From the NCBI GenBank assembly GCA_017694795.1, contig JADIMM010000111.1, positions 1 to 58,750 of the forward strand: a stretch of 58,750 bases of DNA, read 5' to 3'. This DNA comes from Candidatus Gallitreponema excrementavium (GTDB taxonomy: Bacteria > Spirochaetota > Spirochaetia > Treponematales > Treponemataceae). The first letter of the stretch is position 1. Each line of letters begins with the position of its first letter. Shown here piece by piece: positions 53,376-58,750 of this stretch. Made by a program: the position numbers and the translations under genes. The notes under the pieces are model-generated. The model worked only from the letters and a program-made list of their open reading frames with translations. It had not been told where the DNA came from and did not search any database.

Positions 53376-54377
53376 TTATTTATTGTATTTTTTCATTATC
53401 ACACAGCCGTTATGGCCCCCAAACCCTAAAGAGGCCGAGGCAAAACAATTTATTTCTCCCGGAATACCCTTATTAGGAACATAGTCAAGGTCACAGCCTT
53501 TTTCAAGATCCGGTTCCTCCAGATTAATTGTAGCAGGATAGTAACCTTCCTCCATGGCTTTTATTCCGATAATTGCCTCGATGGCCCCTGCAGCCCCTAC
53601 ACAATGCCCCGTCATACTTTTAGTCGAAGAAATCTTCATCTTATAGGCATGTTCCCCAAAGGCCTCTTTTACCATCTGGGTTTCAGCAGGGTCATTAATA
53701 GGGGTGGAAGTACCGTGTGCATTGTAATACTGTACATCTTCAGCCTTCAGTCCGCTGTCTTCCAAGGCCCTTTTTATTGCCAAGGCACCTCCGCTTCCGT
53801 CTGGCCTGGGACTTGTAATGTGATAAGCATCAGAAGAAGCCCCGTACCCTGCAAATTCGCCGTAAATCCTGGCACCCCGCTTTAAGGCATGCTCCAGTTC
53901 CTCCAAAACCAGAATCCCGGAGCCTTCTGCCATTATAAAACCTTCCCGCCTCTTGTCAAAAGGCCTGGAAGCCTTTTCAGGCTCATCATTAAAAGAAGTA
54001 GCCAGGGTCTGCAAAACCGTAAAACATCCGATACCGAATCCTGTTATTGCAGCCTCGGTTCCACCTGCAAGGCAGACATCCAGCCTTCCGGAGCGGATCT
54101 GGTCCAGGGCAAGCCCCAGGGCATCAGTTCCCGAGGCACAGGCAGTAGCCAAAGTCCAGGCCGAACCATTTATGCCGAAAATCATGCTCACATTTGCAGA
54201 AGCCTCATTGGGAATAAACAGCGGAACCGACAGCGGGGGAATCCTGGAATTCCCGGCTTCAAAATATTTTTTGTAGGCTGCTTCCATAGTCTCAAAACCG
54301 CCAAGCCCGTTGCCAATAACAACCCCGGATTTACATCCTGAAATACTTTCCTTTGTAAACCCGGAATCCTTGACCTA
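53376..54377 (-). pseudogene. fabF: 3-oxoacyl-ACP synthase II (FabF), 5'-truncated
   Basis: Beta-ketoacyl-ACP synthase of fatty-acid elongation. The frame gives 333 residues of clear FabF homology, from VKDSGFTKESISG to the stop. It carries the catalytic cysteine in ATACASGTDA and histidines in NAHGTSTP and MTGHCVGAAGA. Homology begins abruptly at 54377: the codon before it is TAG, and the first ~85-90 residues of a normal ~410-residue FabF are missing. An internal ATG at 54285-54287 would give 303 residues but lacks a family N-terminus. The break coincides with the switch to plasmid/phage-type sequence, so it is an insertion, a recombination joint or an assembly joint. Confidence 0.85.
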
Positions 54378-54598
54378 TCATGTCTCCGTGATAATCTTAC
54401 CCCTGTAAATTGCAAATGAAATTCTTACCCCCTCTTACCACCAATTAAAAAAGGTGTTCAGGGGGTGGAATTTTGCAGTTTATTGTAGTCTTTAAATTAA
54501 AATGTATTCACTTACCTTACTTAATAAGACTACCCGTTGCCCTGCAAACGGTAAAGGTATAGGAAGCAAGTTTTGTTTTTTATGCCTGCAGGAGTTCT

Positions 54599-54698
54599 GC
54601 ACGGTTCAGCTGGCGGGGCGACGGACGGACGGATTTACATATCTATGCTGTGTAAGTTCCTCCCGTCCGTCCGGTCGGTTCAATCCCGACACCGTGCA
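54599..54698 (+). ncRNA. tRNA-like RNA element upstream of parA
   Basis: A 100-nt fold. The acceptor stem GCACGGT (54599-54605) pairs with ACCGTGC (54691-54697) and discriminator A54698. A canonical T-arm GTCGG-TTCAATC-CCGAC (54674-54690) stacks directly on the acceptor. In place of a normal anticodon arm is a long arm: an 11-bp stem CGGACGGACGG (54622-54632)/CCGTCCGTCCG (54663-54673), a 5-base bulge, a 9-bp stem ATTTACATA/TGTGTAAGT and a 7-base loop TCTATGC. The loop lacks T33 and the D-arm is rudimentary (AGCTGGCGGGGC). It is therefore not a standard tRNA. It could be a tRNA mimic, a decayed tRNA or a structured plasmid RNA. Confidence 0.5.
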
Positions 54699-54751
54699 AT
54701 ATCCCGTATGGGATTTCATTTTTTATTTTCTTATAGAAGGGGGAACTCTAT

Positions 54752-55585
54752 ATGAAAAAGCCAACAGTAATTTCATTCACTTCTAACAAAGGCGGGGTTG
54801 GAAAATCCCGGCTTTCAATTCTAGTTTCCAGATGCCTGGCAGCTGCCGGCAACAAGGTTCTTGTTCTGGATCTAGATTCGTCAACACACAGCTTGACGAA
54901 CTATTTTCTTGTTCAAAACGAGGATGCACTTACAAAGGCTAGGAAAAGCCACAATACAGCAATGGCTGTATTTGACGAACAGAATAATCTTGTGGATTAT
55001 TCCTTACCAACCGAGTATGAAAATTTATATCTGATTCCTTTTTCTAGAAATTTGGCCTCTTTGCGAACCATGGAATATACCAGGCTACAGAAGATAATAA
55101 GTAACACCGAAAAAAATATCTTTGACCACATTGTCATAGACTGTGCCCCAGGATATGACAATATCAAGATAAATGCAATAAGGGCTGCAGATTATAATAT
55201 CACCCCTTGTTTACAGGACAATGACTCTTTTGATTCTGCTTATGACCTCTTAGGGCATTTAGTTGCTGAGATAGAAGACAAGATACCAACCTGGTTTATT
55301 ACAATCAACGGATACAACAAAAGATGGGAAGAAGCCGAAAGTGGAAAACAGAAAGAATACATTACCCGCTATGAAGAGACATTTAAGGGGCATGTGACGC
55401 CCCGTTCCTGCTGGCTTCCATGGACAGCTGACATCAATGTCATCAATGATCGAAAAAAACTACTATCATCAGAATCGTGTAATCCGAACACGGTTAAAAA
55501 CCCCTCTCTTTATTCAGCAATATGTAATCTATCAGAGTGTTTTTTAGATGAAAATACAGAATTGAACCGCCCAGAATTTTTTTAA
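54752..55585 (+). CDS. parA: ParA-family partition ATPase
   Basis: 277 residues. Deviant Walker A motif SFTSNKGGVGKSRLS (K13...K18), then VLVLDLDSS (A' box) and HIVIDCAPGYDNIKIN (Walker B). This is the MinD/ParA fold with no N-terminal HTH, i.e. the type Ib/small ParA or chromosomal-like form. It drives segregation of the plasmid or element together with the downstream ParB. GAAGGGGG lies 11 bases before the ATG, a slightly long spacing. The last 70 residues (CWLPWTADINVINDRKKL) are less typical of ParA. Confidence 0.88.
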   Translation: MKKPTVISFTSNKGGVGKSRLSILVSRCLAAAGNKVLVLDLDSSTHSLTNYFLVQNEDALTKARKSHNTAMAVFDEQNNLVDYSLPTEYENLYLIPFSRNLASLRTMEYTRLQKIISNTEKNIFDHIVIDCAPGYDNIKINAIRAADYNITPCLQDNDSFDSAYDLLGHLVAEIEDKIPTWFITINGYNKRWEEAESGKQKEYITRYEETFKGHVTPRSCWLPWTADINVINDRKKLLSSESCNPNTVKNPSLYSAICNLSECFLDENTELNRPEFF

Positions 55586-55601
55586 TTTTAAGAGGGAAAT
55601 C

Positions 55602-56543
55602 ATGGCTAAACTTACAAATAACACAAATAGTGCCTTACTAGGAACCGGGATGAATGTCCTGGCAAAACTGGAAAAAGTACAGGACATAAAAACAATTCCA
55701 GAACTAGAGAATGTATTTTCCAAACAGGATAAGGTTATAGAAGATATAGCTTTATCAATGCAAAATAACGGCTATAACAAAGAAGAACCTATCGTTATAG
55801 CCAAGTTACCTGATGGAAGTATTCTGGGTGTGGCAGACGGCCACACAAGATTGCATGTGGCAAAAAAGATAGGTCTTGAAGAAATTCCAGTAGTTTATAA
55901 GACATTTGAGAATATTGATGCTGCCATACAATATGCCCAAGACAGGCAATTTAAGAGACGCAATCTCAGCCAATCCGAGATTTACGCTTATGCTGTCCAA
56001 CTCGATAACCAGCTAAATAAAACGGAGAAAAAAGGTGAAGGGAGAGCAACAGAAAAATTAGCCAAGAAACTTGGCATATCTGCATCAACCCTGCAGCATG
56101 CACGAACCGTACACAAAAGGGCTGATGAAGAGACTAAGGCAAAATTGAAAAATAATGAAGTATCGATAGCCTATTGTTATGACAGCGTAAAAATACCAAA
56201 AAAAAAGACTGAAGGAGAATCATCAAAAGAACATAAACATCCAGAATCAAAACTTCCAGAAAAAAAAGAAGCACACATAGAAAACTGTACAGCAAAAATA
56301 ACTGAAAGTACATCAATGAATACAACTGAGGAATCATTTGCTGACGGATTCCGGATAGGTTGGGAAGCCGGAGCCTCTGCCATTTTTGAAAAAATAGAAG
56401 AAATGGTAGCTTCCGGCAGCCAAATTAAAAAAATAATGGAAGATGAGATTTTTTCTGATTTTTCATTTAGTGAAATTGCCAAAAAATTTAGCATTCCTAT
56501 ATCAACAGAAGAAATTGTAAAGAATTTTATTAATAAGGAGTAG
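55602..56543 (+). CDS. parB: ParB-like partition protein
   Basis: 313 residues. The N-terminal ParB/Srx-type domain has IVIAKLPDGSILGVADGHTRLHVAKKIGLEEIPVVYKTF (the GHTRL-x-A box in place of the usual GERR), followed by a helix-turn-helix (EKLAKKLGISASTLQHARTVHK, ~142-163). A lysine/proline-rich linker (KKTEGESSKEHKHPESKLPEKKE) and a C-terminal helical domain (FADGFRIGWEAGA...) follow. It binds a centromere-like parS site; one candidate is the palindrome at 56611-56626. AGAGGGAAATC precedes the ATG. 16 bases after parA. Confidence 0.85.
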   Translation: MAKLTNNTNSALLGTGMNVLAKLEKVQDIKTIPELENVFSKQDKVIEDIALSMQNNGYNKEEPIVIAKLPDGSILGVADGHTRLHVAKKIGLEEIPVVYKTFENIDAAIQYAQDRQFKRRNLSQSEIYAYAVQLDNQLNKTEKKGEGRATEKLAKKLGISASTLQHARTVHKRADEETKAKLKNNEVSIAYCYDSVKIPKKKTEGESSKEHKHPESKLPEKKEAHIENCTAKITESTSMNTTEESFADGFRIGWEAGASAIFEKIEEMVASGSQIKKIMEDEIFSDFSFSEIAKKFSIPISTEEIVKNFINKE

Positions 56544-56546
56544 AGA

Positions 56547-56651
56547 ATGTTTTTTTTGGATTTTATTAGTTTGTATAGACAAAAAATTATTGAGTTGAAC
56601 CGTTCTATATTATACCGGAAGGTATATCGGAAGTACCTGTTGTTTTTTTAA
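56547..56651 (+). CDS. Putative 34-residue small protein
   Basis: A short frame begins three bases after the parB stop, with AAGGAG seven bases upstream, i.e. embedded in the end of parB (translational coupling). The product is MFFLDFISLYRQKI... and ends YRKVYRKYLLFF: basic and aromatic, possibly membrane-active. Part of its coding region doubles as a TATACC-GGAA-GGTATA hairpin. No family is known. The strong ribosome site is the only support. Confidence 0.45.
   Translation: MFFLDFISLYRQKIIELNRSILYRKVYRKYLLFF
56611..56626. promoter_or_regulatory. Palindrome TATACC-GGAA-GGTATA, candidate parS or RNA hairpin
   Basis: Perfect 6-bp arms around GGAA (a GNRA tetraloop in RNA), located just after parB. 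Such position and symmetry would suit a partition site or an RNA processing hairpin. Single copy only. Confidence 0.3.
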
Positions 56652-56698
56652 TAGAAATTATCAAAACATTTAAAACTTAAAAAATATAGGAGAAGAAA

Positions 56699-57103
56699 AT
56701 GAAGAAGGAAATTAAAAAAAAGAAAGGAGTAATAGATAAGAAGGTAACTGAAGAATTCGATAAAGAAGAATTCGAAAAAATAGGTGCAGAGCTATTAAAA
56801 TTAGACAATCAAGTTAACGAACAACTTAAAAAAAGAAAAAAAGAGGATAAGAAGTATATTGTATTAAAAATCATTTTTATTTTGTCAATAATAATCACAC
56901 TATGCAGCATAATAATACGTTTCTATCTTTTATCAGATATAGATTATGAAAAATATAAATTTATTATCCTTATATCAAGATATGTAACTCTTGTTTTTAT
57001 TCCAATCATTTTTACTGTCAAAATGAAATTGGATTTCAGAAAACTTGATTTGGAAATTGAAATTTTTAATGAAATGAATGAAAAAGGAGAAATAAATGAG
57101 TAA
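56699..57103 (+). CDS. Small membrane protein (orphan) 1
   Basis: 134 residues, not recognised. A highly charged lysine/glutamate-rich helix (1-52, possible coiled coil) is followed by two transmembrane segments (~53-77 and ~87-108) and a charged tail. GGAGAAG precedes the ATG. Strongly AT-rich compared with the chromosome. Its end overlaps the next gene by 8 bases, so the three small membrane genes are translationally linked. Confidence 0.65.
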   Translation: MKKEIKKKKGVIDKKVTEEFDKEEFEKIGAELLKLDNQVNEQLKKRKKEDKKYIVLKIIFILSIIITLCSIIIRFYLLSDIDYEKYKFIILISRYVTLVFIPIIFTVKMKLDFRKLDLEIEIFNEMNEKGEINE

Positions 57104-57440
57104 ATTTGCTGGAATAATATTTATAATAATAGGAGTTGTGTTGGTTTTTGCATGTTTAATTATGTTTTTTGTTTCCATTTTCAAAACTATTGAATTATGT
57201 GAAATGAATATTGAAATACATACAATTGAAAATACAATTCAAGAAGAATATTTTAGCCAAACAGAAAAATCGGAAGCAGAATTGATTGAAATAAAAGACA
57301 AATACGATAATTTAAAATTTATCAAGAAATACATGAAAAGAGATTGTATTCGTACAATTGTATTTTCAATTCTATTAATCATTAATTTTATAATTTTTTT
57401 ATATTATCTATCTCAACTTGACATTGATATGATTGATTAA
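57096..57440 (+). CDS. Small membrane protein (orphan) 2
   Basis: 114 residues, not recognised. Two transmembrane segments (~5-29 and ~85-106) flank a helical acidic region (~36-80, MNIEIHTIENTIQEEYF...). It begins MSKF, like the next gene, and the start contexts (AAAATGAGTAAATTT) are shared, hinting at an old duplication. Function unknown. Confidence 0.65.
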   Translation: MSKFAGIIFIIIGVVLVFACLIMFFVSIFKTIELCEMNIEIHTIENTIQEEYFSQTEKSEAELIEIKDKYDNLKFIKKYMKRDCIRTIVFSILLIINFIIFLYYLSQLDIDMID

Positions 57441-57454
57441 TCAGGAAAAATAAA

Positions 57455-57808
57455 ATGAGTAAATTTATTGTAATTAAAGATGAATATATTACTATTTCGA
57501 TTTATATTGTTACAGTTATTGCAATTTTATGTTGTCACAGATGTATATATCAAAAAGATAATATTATCCTTGAAGAAGGAATACATGAACAAGATAACAT
57601 TACCATCGAAGAAGGAACACATGAACAAAATAATACAACACTTGAAGAAAAATCAGAACGAGATATATTGTTCGCAATCGCTGTTTTAATTTGTTTTATA
57701 ACTTCTATATTTTTTTCTATACTTTTTTACCTTGTTTTCATAGATAATTGTTTTCATAGATTTAACATCAGATCTGAAATCGATACAGAGGATACAAATG
57801 GTAAATAA
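57455..57808 (+). CDS. Small membrane protein (orphan) 3 with internal 12-residue repeats
   Basis: 117 residues, same layout as the previous gene: TM (~12-28), soluble spacer, TM (~71-97). The spacer is three tandem ~12-residue repeats (NIILEEGIHEQD, NITIEEGTHEQN, NTTLEEKSERD), matching a 36-base DNA repeat. The protein is not recognised. Its 3' end overlaps the start of the cytosine methyltransferase by 11 bases. Confidence 0.65.
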   Translation: MSKFIVIKDEYITISIYIVTVIAILCCHRCIYQKDNIILEEGIHEQDNITIEEGTHEQNNTTLEEKSERDILFAIAVLICFITSIFFSILFYLVFIDNCFHRFNIRSEIDTEDTNGK

Positions 57809-58676
57809 AAAAAATGAAATTCATGTAGTTGACATGTTCTGTGGAGGTGGTGGGGAAAGTACCGGGTTGTTTACTGCCGCAGAAAAGAACGGTTTTAAAA
57901 TAAAACTTTCAGCTATAAACCACTGGGAAAGGGCAATCGAAACCCATGCAGCAAATTATCCTAGTGCTGAACATTTTTGCGAAAGTGTTGAACATCTTGA
58001 TCCAACTAAGGTGGTTTCATCCGGAAAGCTTGATCTTCTGTGGGCATCCCCGGAATGTACCCATCATAGCAAGGCACGGGGTGGTCGTCCAAAGTCGGAG
58101 CAGAGCCGGGCGACAGCGTGGAATATTCTTAAATGGGCTTCTGAATTATATATTGAAAGAATTATTATAGAAAATGTACCTGATTTTCTAACATGGGGGC
58201 CATTGAATGATAAAGGCCAGATGATTAAAAGCAGGTCAGGAAGTACTTTCAGGGCTTTCATTCATGGCTTGCGGTCGTTGGGATATAATGTAGATTGGAA
58301 AATCCTATGTGCGGCGGATTACGGAGCCAGCACAACCCGAAAGCGTCTTTTTATTCAGGCCGTTAAGGGAAGAAAAAAAATATTATGGCCAGCTCCAACT
58401 AATATGGAAGGCAAAAACAACCTTTTCGGACTTCCTGCATGGGAACCGGCAGATAAAATCATAGACTGGGCTCTTCCCTGTCCGTCGATATTTTCCCGGA
58501 CAAAACCTTTGGCGGAAGCTACATTAAAACGAATAGAATCAGGATTAAAAAAGTTTTCCGGCAAACAGGCTGAACCATTCATTGCAATTTTGAGGGGGCA
58601 ATCAAAGACAAGGTCTATAAAAAGTCCTCTTTTTACAAGTTATGTAGGAAAGGAAAATGTTAAGCGAAGTTTTTAA
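57798..58676 (+). CDS. C5-cytosine DNA methyltransferase, C-terminally short
   Basis: 292 residues. Motif I is VVDMFCGGGGES (F-x-G-x-G), motif IV SPECTHHS has the nucleophile C87 (PEC in place of PPC), motif VI is ENVPDF (E125) and motif VIII CAADYGASTTRKR. These are phage/plasmid-type Dcm features. The protein ends soon after motif VIII and part of the target-recognition region (AILRGQSKTRSIKSPLFTSY); motifs IX and X, needed to close the fold, are absent and no partner fragment is visible. It is truncated, frameshifted, or split. The next methyltransferase gene overlaps its end. Confidence 0.85.
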   Translation: MVNKKNEIHVVDMFCGGGGESTGLFTAAEKNGFKIKLSAINHWERAIETHAANYPSAEHFCESVEHLDPTKVVSSGKLDLLWASPECTHHSKARGGRPKSEQSRATAWNILKWASELYIERIIIENVPDFLTWGPLNDKGQMIKSRSGSTFRAFIHGLRSLGYNVDWKILCAADYGASTTRKRLFIQAVKGRKKILWPAPTNMEGKNNLFGLPAWEPADKIIDWALPCPSIFSRTKPLAEATLKRIESGLKKFSGKQAEPFIAILRGQSKTRSIKSPLFTSYVGKENVKRSF

Positions 58677-58693
58677 TGTTGATTGTATGGATT
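58657..58693 (+). CDS. Start of a second DNA methyltransferase (partial)
   Basis: An ATG at 58657, preceded by AGGAAAGGAAA, opens the frame MLSEVFNVDCMD before the biological sequence ends. NVDCMD is typical of the N-terminus of N6-adenine/N4-cytosine methyltransferases, where NxDCL/M precedes DPPY. It overlaps the end of the cytosine methyltransferase by 20 bases. Only 12 codons are available; the call rests on that short motif. Confidence 0.45.
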
Positions 58694-58750
58694 CTGTCTC
58701 TTATACACATCTCCGAGCCCACGAGACCCTCAAGTTATCTCGTATGCCGT
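58694..58750. other. Nextera/Tn5 sequencing adapter (artefact)
   Basis: From 58694 the sequence is the Tn5 mosaic end in reverse complement (CTGTCTCTTATACACATCT) followed by the Nextera read-2 adapter, a ~9-base index-like stretch and the start of the P7-type flow-cell sequence (ATCTCGTATGCCGT). It is library read-through left at the contig end, not genomic DNA. Confidence 0.97.

Larger units (their letters stand above)
54378..58693 (+). mobile_element. Plasmid/prophage-like element (partial; runs to window end)
   Basis: From the fabF break onward, all genes are on the plus strand and more AT-rich than before. They are ParA- and ParB-like genes, four small orphan proteins, a C5-cytosine methyltransferase and the start of another methyltransferase. 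At the left edge, bases 54380-54460 contain repeated CTTACCCC-type words (ATAATCTTACCCC, AAATTCTTACCCCC) similar in style to multi-copy terminal repeats of IS21-like ends, but no transposase is present. The element's right end is beyond the window. Confidence 0.55.

Noticed and set aside
54599..54698. Selenocysteine tRNA (long, 8/5 geometry possible)
   Set aside because: No TCA anticodon in a proper 7-base loop and no T33; the long arm is in the wrong place for a variable arm.
54502..54786. 94-residue frame overlapping the tRNA-like element
   Set aside because: No ribosome site, unlike any family, and overlaps the structured RNA and the parA start.
58679..58750. Frame MLIVWILSLIHISEP... at the end
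   Set aside because: It is a translation of the sequencing adapter.

Overview
The window reads as a chromosomal stretch of a spirochaete, most likely Treponema-like (inference). It is gene dense and of moderate GC. It carries a bactofilin beside an M23 peptidase, a PSP1-family protein, a YaaR-family protein, relaxed spirochaetal lipoboxes and several TTG/GTG starts. Biosynthesis of pyrimidines, purines, proline, serine and glutamate is represented. The last ~4.3 kb (from about 54378) is different: AT-richer, with ParA/ParB-type genes, small membrane proteins and DNA methyltransferases. It looks like a plasmid, prophage or other integrated element joined to the chromosome inside a fabF gene. 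The final 57 bases are not biological: they are read-through into a Nextera/Tn5 sequencing adapter.

Layout. 1-4.5 kb: end of a 2-hydroxyacid dehydrogenase, then (minus strand) pyrC, pyrI, pyrB and purD; a terminator and a possible leader peptide lie upstream of pyrB. 4.5-9.2 kb: MraY-family transferase, two omptin-like outer-membrane barrels (one with the catalytic residues, one without), an OGG-type DNA glycosylase, a hypothetical protein and tRNA-Leu(CAA). 9.3-16.9 kb: DUF1015 protein, two CNNM/CBS membrane proteins, an orphan PTS EIIC and a large TPR/zinc-ribbon protein. 17-20.4 kb: clpS-clpA-aat, a compact N-degron operon. 20.4-23.1 kb: methyltransferase, ECF S-component and esterase. 23.1-32.7 kb: nuclease, MATE pump, lipoprotein, aldo/keto reductase, deacetylase, MFS transporter and a REP-associated tyrosine transposase (RAYT). 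33-38 kb: gdhA divergent from rex-serC-serA, with two Rex operators between them. 38-51 kb: PASTA protein, fmt, def, proABC, a pseudo-zincin, M23 peptidase, bactofilin, YaaR, PSP1, a diguanylate cyclase and a YbaK-type deacylase. 51-53.4 kb: repeats and a DUF3089 lipoprotein. 53.4-58.7 kb: 5'-truncated fabF and the foreign element.

The most striking signal is a short oriented motif, AGCTCTG(T/C)G. I count about 57 copies by eye, essentially all on the plus strand whatever the gene direction. They occur only between about 23.3-32.7 kb and 51.0-53.3 kb. In several places they form tandem arrays with a period of about 20-23 bp (two helical turns). A RAYT transposase gene sits inside this territory with copies on both sides. 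A RAYT plus a non-canonical REP-like repeat family is the best candidate for an undescribed system here. A second candidate is a 100-nt RNA-like element at 54599-54698. It has an exact tRNA-type acceptor stem, T-arm and discriminator base, but a 20-bp arm where the anticodon arm should be, and it lies just upstream of parA.
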